From NCBI GenBank assembly GCA_047495785.1, contig JBLDXI010000023.1:1302001-1366000 (forward strand): DNA of 64,000 bases, in the 5' to 3' direction. The stretch's first letter is position 1. Each line of letters opens with the position of its first letter. This stretch comes from Lepidodermella squamata. Its lineage: Eukaryota; Gastrotricha. Made by a program: the position numbers and the translations under genes. Under the pieces are notes generated by a model. The model saw only the letters and a program-made list of their open reading frames with translations, was not told where the DNA came from and ran no database searches. This document shows, one piece after another, positions 30,460-42,769 of the stretch.

Positions 30460-33400
30460 ATGGCTTTTGAGCTTATTTTCGGTCGAGATGCTTCGCCCGG
30501 ATCTGAGGCAATTTGTAAAATCCTCGACTCTCTCAACACTCGGGACGATATCGAGATATTTTCCACCGAAGTTCGTACCCGAGCCGCTGGTGGGCCTGAT
30601 TCAGTCAAAGATTACCAGGCGAAAATTGTCGAGTTGGAAAATCAAGGAAAAATCGCCCGTGATCAGTCCAAGTTTGAAGAGGCTCTCGCGGCTTGTCGCG
30701 AATCGGCCGAGTTACGCGGCCATTTCACGAATTCAACTTCTCGCAACCTCGTCGAAATTTACGAAAAATTGAACCGATACGAAGAGGCTGTTTCAACCCT
30801 ATTCTTAGCTAAATACTGCTACGATTACGACGATCAGCGTTGGCTGCTGGATAAGTTCGAAAGTCTGTACAAGCATCTCGGCTATTCCAGCGACTCGAAG
30901 TACAATGATGCCGATCTTCAATCTAACAGTTTGGACCGAATTGCGAAATTCAACGATTTTTCGGATGAGACTATTTTCAAGTTGATTTTCCCGGTTTTTC
31001 ACTTCATTCAAAACGCTGATCAACGCACGAATATGATCAAAGACCGGCACAAGCAGGCATTTTACGATGAAGTCGGCCAGAATAAAAGTTTGGTCAAGTT
31101 TCTGGAAAAGGTTGACATGTCAGATTTCACCCTCGATCGGCGCCACTTCGTGTGGGCTTTACTCTTCGTGTCCAGGCGCCTGGCGACTGAGCGGGAGGAT
31201 CAATTCATGTCAGTTCGCTGGGTGTCTCAAATGGTCTATCGATTGAATGCGACTTCAGTTATGCCTGGGGCGCTTGAAAAATTGTCGAAATTCGACCCTG
31301 GAGCTTTGGATCGATTTCATGGCGATATGGTTGGTCCAGTCCTGCCAACGGTTCATTTCATTGTCCAGGGCGACCCGAGGAGAGGGAGGCATACATTCCC
31401 GTACCCGTTTTCCGACTTCTTCTGGTACTGCTCTGTAGCTTGCTTGCCGTTTTTCGCTGGAAAAGAGCTGAGTTCTGTGAGATTCGGCGCGGTTGATTTC
31501 ATTGGAGTTGTTGAGATGTCGACAATGTTGCTGGTGAAGTTTGAGGAGCTGTTCGAGTCATGCTCGAATTCAATGGTTGACGGGTTGAAGCACGAGGCTG
31601 TGTCTAATCCTAATGGGCTGGTACAGAGTTTCGATTTGATGCTACTCGCAATCATTGCCAATTTCGCAAAGTGGAGAGAGGTTGGTTAACCAGAATATTT
31701 CCTCTAGATTTTTTGTATTGGAGCATTGGTTATACGACAATATAGCCCAAGACAAAATAGCCCCGACAATGTAGCCCCGACAATATAGCCCCGACTGGCT
31801 ATCCCGTCGACAAAATATCCCCAGACAAATGAGCCCAAATAAAAACGATTATTTTTGGCGACAATTTATCCCAAGACGAATGAGCCTAAATGGAAAAAAT
31901 TCTTTTCGAGGACAAAATATCCCCGACGTTTCAGCCCAAAATAGAATAAATGGGCTTGTGTGCATCGAGTTCCGGGCTAGCGGGCTGCCGGCTTGTCGGC
32001 GTCTGGATCATCCAACAGCAGATTTGTGGGCGTTGATAGATCTCAACCGTCAACGAGTGGTGATGCTGGTTCCGATGATGGAGTTATTGCGAGTGGTTCC
32101 TGGTTTCTATGATGACCCGTCACTTCGTCGGCCAGGCTCAGGCACCTCGATACCAAATGGAACTAATTCTATTGTGCGCGTCAGCGCTTCTACCGACAAT
32201 TAGCAAGTTTCAAATAAAATACAGGAATTTGGGCTAATTTGTCGTGGGATTTTTTGCCGTTGCTATTTTATCGAGCGATTCGGGCTCATCTGTCTGGGGA
32301 TATTTTGTCGTTGCTATCTTGTCGGGGATTTTTGGCTAAATTGGCAGGGGCTAAATTGTCGCGTAACAAAATTAATGTTCTTGGGATATAACGTCGCGGG
32401 GCTATATTGTCTGGACTAAATAGTCGGGGCTATTATGTCTTGGGCTATATTGTCGTACCACCGGAGCATTCATGGAATTTATTTGTAATTTTGAGATGAT
32501 ATTTTCTTAGTCTTGAACTTTCTTTGACGAATTGATAAATAGCGTGAAAAATTGTTAATTTGAATTAAAGTTAATTTAATTTATTTGTTGAAATAAATTG
32601 AATTGAATTTAATTTAAATTCAAAAAATTTGAATAACCTAAAAATTCCTAGAAATTTCCATTGATTGAGCATTGGTCCGACTCAGTCCAGCTCAGGGAAG
32701 AGGGAGGGGGTAGTAAATGGAGTATCTTTGCAAATCGTAAGGGTGACCTAGAGACTATACTTTTTTTCGCAAAATTCGAAAATGTTCAAAAACCAGAAGG
32801 TGTTTTGCCCCTGTCCCAAGTTTCCCAAGATTCATCTGTAAACATAGCATTTCCGGAATTGAACAATTTAAATTACGTAAAATGCATAAATCATCAGTAA
32901 TATATTATGTAATATTTGGCTTGTAATTTTGATTATTTCCCTAATGTTACGCGTATTTCAGGTTTTATTTACGAACCCGCAGTTGGAAGAACTCGGCATG
33001 ACTGTGACGCAGTCCAAAATCATGACGAACCTGATCACGAATCTATCCGCTACCTTCGACTCGATCATCAGCACCTACATGAAACCGAAATACGCTAACC
33101 TCACGTCATGGAACACGTTTTTCCGCGACAACCAGCCGTCGTTTTTCGTCGTAGCAGCTAAAATCATTCGCTTCATCGGCGAAAACGCGGAAGATCTGGA
33201 CGAAGACAACATTTTTCCTCTCATCTCATCTGTCTCGCGAAGTCTGCATAACGCAATTTGTTTCGATTTATCCGATCCTGCTGACCCGATTCATCTGACG
33301 AAAATCACAGCTTGTCCGCAATTTGTCAAAAATTACGTCGCGGCTGGTAAAGCTCTGATGGTCCGAGCGAAGATGTTTCAGACTGATATTACGTCAATGC

Positions 33401-34008
33401 GAAAACTTTCGTTGAAAAAGCTCGATGCCATGAACGAAGATGCGAATGTTGTCATTGAATGTGGCTGCCTATTCTTCGTCATGACACTCGTCGAACTTGC
33501 GAAGGCTAGCCCGAAGATCATGGAACCACTGACTCCCGTAGCTGAGAGGCTTTTCCACTACTACAAGCCACCAGACTCAGGAGTTTTGGTCGCCTATTTG
33601 TTCAAATACGCGACTGAAAAGCAGAAGGAACGCTGGGCTAAGCCATCGAATGCGAAGCTGTTCAAAAACATGGCGAAATGGTACGTTCAGATCGTTGTAG
33701 ATCGTAAGTCGTTCGAGCTGGGCAAATCAAGCTGTTTGAACTCTTGCCTGGCCACGGCTAAGCTGCTTGATTCGAATTTGGTTCAAGTGAAAGATTTCGA
33801 ACTGACAGCTCAAGCTCAAAATCGGTTGATTTCTAACCTTGTCTCGTTGGCTTTGGATAGAACCGCTCAGTTGAGCGTTTTCGCTTCAAGCATTCTACTG
33901 GCTGCTCTGGTCAAGCAGGATCCTAAACTTCGATATTCTGTTCGAGATCAGCAGAAGAAAATTGTTGCTAATTTGCAACAGAAAATTAAGAATTTTCAAT
34001 TGAAGTGA
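30460..34008 (+). CDS. Large helical-repeat protein of unknown function (TPR-like N-terminus)
   Basis: Two exons, 30460-31680 and 32962-34008, join in phase (REV...: AGAG|GTTGGT ... TTTCAG|GTTTTA) to give 755 residues. The sequence is almost entirely helical by composition, with no signal peptide or membrane segment. Residues about 50-110 have a TPR-like pattern (repeats around 'RDQSKFEEALAACRESAEL' and 'YEKLNRYEEAVSTLFLAKYCY'). The rest reads like an alpha-solenoid. I do not recognise the family; a cytosolic scaffold is possible. The 1.28-kb intron holds a 735-bp transposon. Antisense and alternate frames are shadows. Confidence 0.75.
31728..32462. mobile_element. 735-bp TIR element in an intron, 8-bp target duplication
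   Basis: The ends GGTTATACGACAATATAGCC and, in reverse complement, GGTGGTACGACAATATAGCC are inverted repeats. They are flanked on both sides by GGAGCATT (31720-31727 and 32463-32470). Iterated GACAAAATAGCCCC-type units fill both arms (31740-31920, 32220-32455). A 124-codon open frame in the middle (31829-32203) shows no known domain. The target length and motif-array arms fit a non-autonomous MULE-like element. Confidence 0.85.
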
Positions 34009-34101
34009 TTTTCAATTTTCTTGGATGAAATAAATTTCGGGAATCTGTTGACTTCTTTATTTTCCCTCTAAAATATGCCTTAAACTATTAGATGATTAGT
34101 A

Positions 34102-35660
34102 TCATAAATTTGAAATTGCTCCAAGGAGAATTATCGAGAAAAATGCGTTCAGTTTCGACGGTGCTGAAATATTGAAAACGTGAGTTTGCTAATTTGGTTG
34201 AAATTAATTAGTTACCTATCTTCCCTGCATTGGATTTCGAGCTCGAGGAGGTACTTGTTGCTGTAACAGCTGTGAAGTGGAATTGTTAGTATCAGTGTTC
34301 AATTCAGATTCGAGGAATATCTCACTTCGGCACATGCCGTTCGAGGCAGAGGTGGTTGTATCTTCCGGGCAGATGAAGCAGCCATTTGTTGAATCGCAAG
34401 CCTGAACTTGGGTCGAGTATGAGTACGGGAATATGACACAGGCTCCACCTTTCGCCACGTTGAATGTGCTGTTAACAGCTGAAAAGAAATAAATTGCAAA
34501 TGATTTCATCGCTGATCTCAGGTTTCGCTACTTTTTATGAAACAGTATGAAGCAGAGACTGTTGTCATAGTTCCGTCGATTTCGTTCACGTCGACATCCG
34601 TGATTTTGGTTTGCTGATAGGTGTCGAGACAAGTGCAAACTCCACCAGTGCAGGTGTAGCCCGCGTAGACAGAGGGCGATAGGCCCCAGCAGTCATCGGC
34701 AGAAGAGCAGGAGTCACCGGCATCCTCTGTGGAGGTGAACATGGTTCAGATGTATGAAATCATACAGCCAAATTTTATAGCGCGAGTTCAACCGGAAAAG
34801 GACATTTTGGCTAATTATGAGAGATTCTTGATACTTTAATCGGAACTCCGAAAACTTTACCTTCTGTTTTCAAATATCTGAAACTTTCACTAACATTGGT
34901 CTGCTGATGTACAAACTTGCAGCCCAGGGTACCAGGTTTCAAAAAATGAATTTAGGCTGAATTTTGGTTGAAAATATTCCTTGAATCTGAACCATTCTCT
35001 CTCATCAATGATCTATGAAAAACTTACTGAGAGTACAGTATCCTGTGGCTGAAGAGATTTTGTAGCTAGGGAAGCATTGGCAAGTTCCTCCGGTGCAGTT
35101 TAGACCGGTATTGAAGCCACAATCGGCTGTTGTATTAGTGCATGCTTTGTTAAGATTGTACGAACAAGCTGATCCAGATTTAGAAAAACCGAAGAAGCAC
35201 GTCGATATGCCGTAGTAGCAACCCGCTGAAAGAGGATGAAACCCAATTTGCTGTTGCCGCAGTTCAAAATTTTGACTTACCGTGATCAACATGCTTCTCG
35301 AAATCCGCGAAGGTACAAGTATCGCCGAGTGCCAGTGTTTGCGCTGTAACCAAAATGCTAATCATCAGTTACCTAGAGATTAGTTACCTCAAAAGCTTAC
35401 TCGCTTGACATGCTGTTCGATTTACATTGTAATCCACTGCGGTGGAAAAAACCGTTTATTATAGGACAAATAAATAGGTTATTTCACCAACTTCCGCTCT
35501 TGCAAATGCAGTAGCCCTTCGAGCAGCCCAAAGCTGATAAACTCAAGCATTTCTCTCCCGTCCCTGGGCAATCGCTGTCAGTCGAGCAAACGTCCTTGTA
35601 AGCCGCTTGCACTAGGGCGGCGAAAACCCCGATGTATATGACTATCAGTTTCGCCGACAT
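34102..35660 (-). CDS. Cysteine-rich EB-like protein, probably GPI-anchored, copy A
   Basis: Eight exons (minus): 35660-35492, 35436-35401, 35343-35281, 35225-35028, 34727-34532 (acceptor near 34726), 34478-34326, 34269-34216, 34163-34102; 309 residues. Signal peptide MSAKLIVIYIGVFAALVQA. Four cysteine-rich blocks follow: CSTDSDC..CLSLSALGCSKGYCICKSG; a second with C-F-G repeats; an EB-type block (DSCSSADDC...CTGGVCTC); and a short C..CFIC block. A Ser/Thr stretch and a hydrophobic C-terminus (NAFFSIILLGAISNL) look like a GPI-anchor signal. The second block, one exon in paralogs, is split here by two extra introns. The first donor is GTTGGT. Extracellular role unknown. Confidence 0.8.
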
Positions 35661-36004
35661 TTTTTGCGGGGAAAAAACACTGAAATGAGGCAGTTTGACC
35701 TGGCGCGTGAATTCATCAATGAAAGAGGCTGGTGTCTCAACTGCGTTGCCATTCGTGATTTTCCCATTTTCTCAGAATGCACTTGGTTTCTCTCAAAAGA
35801 GTGCGCACTTTTTTACGCGTGAAAGACTGAAAAGACATTCAGCGCAAGATTGAAGCGTCGAAATAACTTTCTCGCGTCTCATCGACTATTTTTAGTTATC
35901 ATTTCTGGAATTACGGTGGAGTAAATACAGCGATCTGTCAAGTTCAGGTCGACAAATAGCACATGAAACACGAATGAAACATGAATCAACGATATATGAT
36001 GCTC

Positions 36005-37454
36005 TTAGTTAATGAGTTTTGTAATTATTGATACTACCGATAGTATCAGCGTTGAAGCTCCAGCGAAGCAATCTGAGAAAAGTTTCGAAAAGTTGATCAA
36101 TTATCAACAAGCGTTTCGACTAACTTGATCGGTTGGATTTTACATCAATCTTTGATGTCGCTTGAGTTGATATCGACGAGTTGGTACTATTCGAGCTTGC
36201 TGTAGTTGAAACAAAGCTTGTTGTTGTATCAACTCGGTTCGAAGTTGTGGCTGATGTTTGCGTGGTACTTGAGTTCAGAGCTGAGTTCGATGTTGATGGT
36301 GTTGTGATTCCGGATTTGGATGTTGTTGTACCACAGCCTGATAGGCTCGGGCAACTTGGCGAATCGACTTGTTTCACTTCTTCTCAAAATTTATTTACAA
36401 GGTTGTTTAACAAAATGTGTATATTTTCAACAAAGACGTACTTCTGCATTTCGAGGAAGACGAATTTCGCTCTTCTGGGCAAACAAAGCAGCTATGACTC
36501 GAGCCAGCACAAGTATTAACCTGGCTGTTTGCAGTAAGGTAGGGCCTTGGAGTACAAGAAGTATTGGTCAAATTGAACGAGCTCCCAACCGCTGAAAGCC
36601 CGAAGGGCTAAAGGGCAGTATTTTTTTGAACGAATAAAACCTCACCTGAGGAGAAACAGTAATTAGCGTCATTCAGCTTGATGGCTGCTGAGCCTCGAGC
36701 GATTTCAGCTTCAGTTATCTTAGCCAACTGGTATCCAGTCGCGCACGAGCAAATGCCGTTTTTGCATGAAAATCCACTGCTAGTCGTCGACAGCGCAAAA
36801 CATTCCCAGTCTGAGATGCAAGAATCTCCTATGTCCTCTGATTTAAAGATGAAACGGTATTGAGCCTAGAATCATCAAAATTGAAATTAGACTAACTCGG
36901 AACGCAGGCGAAGCTGCTATTTTTGTATCCAAATGTGCAGATACACGTATCGTTGAGACAGTCGTACTTCGCCCCACAATCATTAGCCGCGCTTTTGCAA
37001 GCTTTCCCCATGTTTGAGAGGCAAGTCTTCCCAGACCGGTAGTAGCCGGAATTGCATGTAGAAACTCCGGAAATACAACCAGCATTGGCGACGTGAATTT
37101 CGAGAAGAGCCCCCGTGCATGCATCACCTGGTACTAAGCTCACCTTTAGAAGGCAACGAGTCTTTTCCACATTGTAGTCCACTGAACATCATCAAAAACT
37201 GTTCCAAATGATTTTTAAATGTGAAAAATGTTACTGTCGGATTTGCAAGAGCAGACTCCCTTCGTGCAATCGAATGACGCCATGGTAAGACAGATTTCAT
37301 CAGTTATTGAGCAATCGCTGTCCGAAGAGCAGCTCGCATTGAAAGTTGCGGAAGAAATGTTAGTGACGGATGAAATTGGATACTCTACATGCCATTTCGA
37401 ATGGAAAAACGTCACTTTTGTGTCGGAATGGTCTGAAATGAATGGTCTGAACAT
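36005..37454 (-). CDS. Cysteine-rich EB-like protein, probably GPI-anchored, copy B
   Basis: Six exons (minus): 37454-37235, 37181-36897, 36837-36646, 36591-36442, 36379-36125, 36072-36005; 389 residues. It has the same block order as its neighbours, a long Ser/Thr-rich stalk (about residues 285-365) and a hydrophobic tail (FAGASTLILSVVSIITKLIN). No convincing signal peptide is visible: the first exon reads MFRPFISDHSDTK before the conserved 'SATFNASC'. Either the true first exon is missed or the leader has decayed. Donors GTTAGT are used twice. Function unknown; the stalk suggests a surface display role. Confidence 0.72.
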
Positions 37455-37756
37455 CAACAAGCAAGCCTTCCCAGTGGAGCAATTGATTGAATAATTGGTG
37501 AATTATTGATCGCTCGTTAATAGTTTTTAATGAGCTGAATGTAGCGAATGATAATCAGAATGCGTGGGCCTTGTTCAGCATTTATCCAAACTTTGTAACC
37601 GAAATACCTTGTGTTAACCAACACCATATCCACTGTGATTTATTTTACCACCAAAACCTCAATCATAAAAATCACAAAAATGCACGTTTAACAGAGTTAT
37701 CAAAACAGAACAACAGACTCAATCCACATTCCTAAAAATTATAGTAGTTCCTATGA

Positions 37757-39252
37757 TCACATAACCATGAGAAATGATCCACTTGCGATGACGGCAAATG
37801 TGACTACCAGAAAACTCGCTTCTTTGCCAACATCTGCTTTCAATAAATTCTAGTTAGGAATGATACGTCAATAAGCTTGGGAGCAAAGTATCAACTTACA
37901 ACCGGCGTTGCACTTCGATTGGGATGAAACAGAGCTGGTGGTTGTTGTTGCTGAGGCCGACGTGGTCCCAGATGAGGCACAGCCCGATAGGCTAACGCAG
38001 GATGGGACAGTTGTAGTAACAGCTAAAAAGACATCGTTGGGAAAATCATGATCATTCTAGCCGCGAACCGCGATAATACCTTTGCAAGTGCCTGTCGAAG
38101 CCGAGGAACTGTTCTCAGGGCAAACGTAGCAGCCATTCGTGGTTCCAGCGCAGGTTGTTACCTTGCTGTTAGCATACGACTGAGGCCACATGGTGCAAGA
38201 AGTTCCATTCGTGGTTACGTTGAAAGTACTGCTAACACCTAATGCAACAAAAAATTGTATTCTAAAAGTCTAGAATATTCCCAAACGAGGCTAACTTGTA
38301 GAGAAGCAAAAATTTGCCGTGGATGTCTTCATCGAAGCATCAGCTTCGTTTACTTCGAGATCAGTTATCTTCAGCGCTATGTAGCCACTGGAACACGCGC
38401 ATTTGCCGCTGCTGCAGGAATAGCCAACATTGGCTGTAGGAGACAGGGCTGCGCAATCGGAATCGGTTGTGCATGAATCGCCGATATCTTCTGCAAGGAT
38501 GAAAACGAAATATTTTATTATTATTGTTTCGCTCTAAAATGCTAAATTGACAGTCAAGTTTGAAAAAGATGGAATTTTTTCGGATTCTTTCGAAAATTAT
38601 GAAAAATTATGGAAAAATTAAAAAATCTTAAATAAAAAGATTTACGAAGAAATTTCAATTTTTTAAAAAGATTAATATATTGATAGCAGCAATTTGAAAA
38701 ATCGGAAAATAAATTTAGAGGTTGGAAAAATATGTATTTCTTACTTGCTATGCAAATGCCCCCGCTTGATTTGTAAGCTGAAGAACAGGCGCATGCTCCA
38801 CTCGAGCAAGTCAGCGCAGTTTTATAGCCGCAATCGCTAGCCGTATCAGTACAGCTCCTTCCCAGGCTGTAGACGCAGGACGAGCCTGATTTGTAGTAGC
38901 CAAAGAAGCAGCTTGAAATTCCGAAGAAACACCCGGCGTTGGTCACGTGCTGCTCGTAATCAGCTCCAGTGCAAACCTCGCCAAGTGATACCTCCATTTT
39001 GTAAACGCATTTTGTTCGATTGAAATTGTAGTCAACTGTAAGCAATTAACATTTTTTGAAAAAATGAGATTTAATTAAATGTTTACATCCAGATTTGCAG
39101 GCGCAGTAGCCCTGTGTACAGCCCATAGCGTTGAGGGTGAGACAAAATTCATTGGTAATGGAACAATCACCGTCTTTAGAGCACGTTGCTAAATACGTGG
39201 CCGAGGCGAACTGAACAGCTAATATTGCGAAAATCAGAACTCGAAACATCAT
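37757..39252 (-). CDS. Cysteine-rich EB-like protein, probably GPI-anchored, copy C
   Basis: Six exons (minus): 39252-39087, 39035-38745, 38490-38296, 38238-38080, 38022-37900, 37836-37757; 337 residues. Signal peptide MMFRVLIFAILAVQFASA. Block 1 is CSKDGDC..CTQGYCACKSG; block 2 has paired 'CFFGISSCFFGYYKSGSSC'; the EB-type block 3 is DSCTTDSDC...CSSGKCAC. Block 4 is a C...GCYVCPE module. A Thr/Ser-rich linker and a hydrophobic tail (FLVVTFAVIASGSFLMVM) follow. Every exon junction is phase 1, so whole modules can be duplicated or lost without a frameshift. Closest relative: the gene at 57010. Confidence 0.83.
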
Positions 39253-39653
39253 GGCTTGGATGTATATAATGAATCTCTATATCAGTGCAAATTTCAGGTT
39301 GATTTTCCTATGCCCAAAGCTTTGACTAGTGTTATTTTGTGTTGTCGTATCCCCATAGCTACTAAGTGCCCAATGGGAACCAATAATTCATTCTTCGCTC
39401 CGCGCGAATTTTTGCATACAGCGTATTGCTCATTTCAAGCAATTATCGGGAAAAAACGGTTTGTCCTCTGTTGCGTCTAGGTTATGTGAAAACGGCATTA
39501 CTAGGTAACCAAGTTGAATAAAAACAAATTGGCACTCATCATAACTGGACTCGCTACCTCGATTACGTGTCACTTCATCATGTAAATCAACACGTATGAG
39601 TTGGCCGCTTTATTAAGTCTGAGTAAACAAAAATCGAAACTACATGAATAATT

Positions 39654-41543
39654 TCACAGTTTTTGCAAAAAATCCGCCACCTCAGCGTGGCCATGCATAG
39701 CTGCCACATCGCTCGCCCTCAGGCCTTCCTCATCCACAGCATGAGCAGCTTTCGGAAATTTCGAATGCAAAAATTTAACAACAGACAGGTGACCGTACTC
39801 TGCGGCTAGTCTCAACGGGATCATAGATTCGATAGAATCCGGCTGTTTCTCGTACAGGTATTTAACGAGTTCCAAATGGCCAGTCTCTGCAGCTGCACAA
39901 ATCGGGTTTCGGCCGGTTAATTCTTCAATCGTCACAGCTTTTTCAAAATTTTCGCACAGGAATTTTGCCAACTCGAATCGGCCGTATTCTGCAGCTAGAT
40001 ATAACGGGGTCTTTCCAGTTACAGGATCTCGCGCCTTCACAGCATCGGGATATAATTCGAAAATATGCTTGACCATATCAATAGGTGCAAAGTTCGATAT
40101 CGCGACAGAAAGAGGTAGAAATCCGGTTGTATTCTCGGCTAATTTGATAGCCTCATGATACAGATCATAGATATATTTGAAGGTCTCGAAATTTCCGATC
40201 TTAGCCGATAAAGACAATGTGGTCCGGTTACAGGGGTCGACACAACGAGCGCATTCTGGGTGTTTATCACAAATGAATCTCAGAATGACTTCATTCTGAA
40301 CCAACCGCTCCCAGAGCTGAATTCTCTGCTGATTCACGGCCTTTTGATAGATTCTCTGTAGAGATCGGTCAGGGTCAACTTTTGAATCTCTCGGGCTCAA
40401 GCTTCCTATGTCGAATTTCAAAGCCAATAAAAGCGATGGCCCACTCAAGTTGGCTGTATCTTTCAGAATAGTTTTCATTTTTGCATTGTGCTCGAAATCC
40501 AAAGCAACTTGGCGAATGGAATGATGGACCATGAATCTTTCAGCTTTGTCATCCGGCAGTGGCTCTAGGCGGGTAATGACCGCAAAATTCTCCAGTTCTT
40601 TGATCGCTTCGTTAGAATTTGTATCAAGAAGAATGGCAAGATCAGTCTGAGATGTAGATTCGTCCTCTGAGAAGAACAAAAGGCTCGAAAAATTTCGCAA
40701 CTGATTCTCGCTCATCTTATCAAGGATTGATAGCGCAACCGACCGAATTGAGATTTTCTCACCCTGCTTCAATAACTGATCGGCAACTGCTGGGAATTCG
40801 GTATTTGACGTCTCAACCTTGAATCTGCCCATCACGAGGTTAGCAAGAAGAGGTAAGCCTCGGCAATTTTTCACGATTTCACCGAGTTTAGCCGGTCCAA
40901 CTTTGATTTTCACATCCATGTCAAAAAAGGTTGAAGACATTATTTCAACGGGCAGTGGATTCACGATGAACGGAGGTTGTCGGATGTAGCCTTTGAAATC
41001 CTCTTCACAGGTGTCGCTATCACTTATCAGAATGCTAGTGGTTTGTTTCATGAACTCGAGGAACTTTAGAGAGTTCTTCTGCATGTTGTCCAGAATGAAA
41101 ACAACCCGGCGATGTTTCGAATTGAAGTAGTGCAGAATTCGAGCCAAGTCGGGAAATGCGATTTTGTCATTTCCGCTGGCTTTACGAGCAGAAGCGGCTA
41201 GTTTCAGCGAAAATTCCTTCTTGTTGAACCGCTCGTCAGTCAATTTCGAGCAATTTATCCAAAAAGCAACATGAAGATGGCAGATTCTAGCGATTAGTTT
41301 TGAACTTGTCGGTTCAGTGAATAATGTTGATACAAGAGCTGATTTTCCGACCCCTGATGGGCCTTTTACGAGCAAAAAGCCTTTATCCGGTGAGTTTGAA
41401 AGATTTTCGATTCGGCCAAGGAGGGCTGCGAAGTCAGTTTGTCGACCAGTTAACTTCCCCTTGAAGTTAGGGATGTCAACGGATACCAGGCTGAAATAAT
41501 AAGTATTAAAGTTGATTTTGAGCTCGTTTCCACGAATTGTCAC
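39654..41543 (-). CDS. NB-ARC/STAND ATPase with C-terminal ankyrin repeats
   Basis: Single-exon 629-residue protein. An NB-ARC-type ATPase module has a Walker A GPSGVGKS at residues 61-68, a Walker B VVFILDN at 147-153 and a GLPLL motif at 229-233. A winged-helix-like middle ('SILDKMSENQLRNFSSLLFF', 'VHHSIRQVALDF') follows. The C-terminus (about 430-629) has at least four ankyrin repeats ('GKTPLYLAAEYGRFELAKFL', 'GRNPICAAAETGHLELVKYL'). STAND ATPases act as nucleotide-switched signalling hubs in immunity and cell death; ankyrin repeats would be the sensor arm. No CARD, DEATH or TIR domain precedes the ATPase, so the effector is missing or supplied in trans. An intron acceptor-like TTATTTCAG near codon 17 leaves the exact start open. 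Confidence 0.85.
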   Translation of the reverse strand: MTIRGNELKINFNTYYFSLVSVDIPNFKGKLTGRQTDFAALLGRIENLSNSPDKGFLLVKGPSGVGKSALVSTLFTEPTSSKLIARICHLHVAFWINCSKLTDERFNKKEFSLKLAASARKASGNDKIAFPDLARILHYFNSKHRRVVFILDNMQKNSLKFLEFMKQTTSILISDSDTCEEDFKGYIRQPPFIVNPLPVEIMSSTFFDMDVKIKVGPAKLGEIVKNCRGLPLLANLVMGRFKVETSNTEFPAVADQLLKQGEKISIRSVALSILDKMSENQLRNFSSLLFFSEDESTSQTDLAILLDTNSNEAIKELENFAVITRLEPLPDDKAERFMVHHSIRQVALDFEHNAKMKTILKDTANLSGPSLLLALKFDIGSLSPRDSKVDPDRSLQRIYQKAVNQQRIQLWERLVQNEVILRFICDKHPECARCVDPCNRTTLSLSAKIGNFETFKYIYDLYHEAIKLAENTTGFLPLSVAISNFAPIDMVKHIFELYPDAVKARDPVTGKTPLYLAAEYGRFELAKFLCENFEKAVTIEELTGRNPICAAAETGHLELVKYLYEKQPDSIESMIPLRLAAEYGHLSVVKFLHSKFPKAAHAVDEEGLRASDVAAMHGHAEVADFLQKL

Positions 41544-42769
41544 CTTGAGTATGCTTGGCTGTTAACTGGACGTTTCGGTGGCATCGTTTTATAGACTTTT
41601 TCGGGGCATAAATGACTTTGAGTACTTTCTCATTTCATTGATGTAGTGCGCTCTTGGCCTTTATCCTAATTAATGGACCGTGAAAACATTAAAATAATAG
41701 CTTTCATTTTTTTACTGAAAGAAGCAGCTGTGAATCTAAATGGCTGCCAAAATACACACGGTTTCCAGGATGAGTAATAAACAATTCAGCGTCAAACAAA
41801 GGCTCGAAATATCACGACCTAAGAGGAGAAATGCTGTCATACCTATTATGAATCATGGATATACAGATTATATACGTGTCAGATTCCGTTTTACTGGTTG
41901 ATGAGCTAATTAAAGTTACAGAAAACCCCAAGTTAGAGGCCGTCGCATTCTTTAGTGAATCGAATAGATTGAGGCCAGAGTTTAGGCAAGTTTGGCGACA
42001 CAATGCAAATGCGCGGAAAGACATACCACGAATATGGGGTTCGCAACAAGGGTCGTGCTACAAGGCATTTTTGCAGACGAGCATCAAGTACGCTGAAGTA
42101 CGCGTAGTTGCGACCTTTCCGAAGTAAACACCTTTCGTCTTTCGTCGACGACAATTCCCTGTACAGCTAACTTATTCGTCTCTAACCATCCAATAAAGTC
42201 AGGGTCTCTCCTTTCAGCCTGTGGGACTCTATCTGCTCGAAGGAGTGTTTGGGCATGGCATGGTTTATGTAGCCCTTTCGCAAGTGACTGTCAGCGGACA
42301 AATCCTCCTTTGCATTACTTTCGACAAGAAAAAACATCAAGTTATATCACCAACATTGTCTACCACAAAATCATAGTGCATTTATTATTTTACAGGTCGA
42401 CTGAATCCGTTGGCTGGCCCGGAGCTTCGGAACCTTGAAATTGCTAGTGATAGATAAAGCGCGGTAATACGCACGCTAATCTTCGAGCTGATTTCTGCAA
42501 GCTTCCAAAATAAGGCACTGATACGTAATGTTGGGAAGTTAATGCAGGATTTAATTATTTCACGTCAAAATACCACACACAATATTGTATCACATTTTTC
42601 AGATAAGATTACGAGACGGGTAGTAAGATGCTATGAAGGTCCGAATAAGCATGTGAAATCTCTCGAGGTAGCCTTGATTTCACGCCGATTCCGATTCAAG
42701 AACAGAAGAGGGAGGGTTATTCATCTTGTCGACAGAAAGAATGGCTGCAAATGTTTACCAGTTTCAGAT
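41544..42769. other. Intergenic gap without a supported gene
   Basis: Short open frames at 41855-42154 overlap on both strands and show no domain, signal peptide or splice partner. No repeats are obvious. The gap may hold the promoter of the STAND gene and the 3' flank of the channel gene. Confidence 0.5.

Noticed and set aside
41855-42154. 90- and 73-codon frames on opposite strands
   Set aside because: Mutual antisense overlap with no recognisable features.
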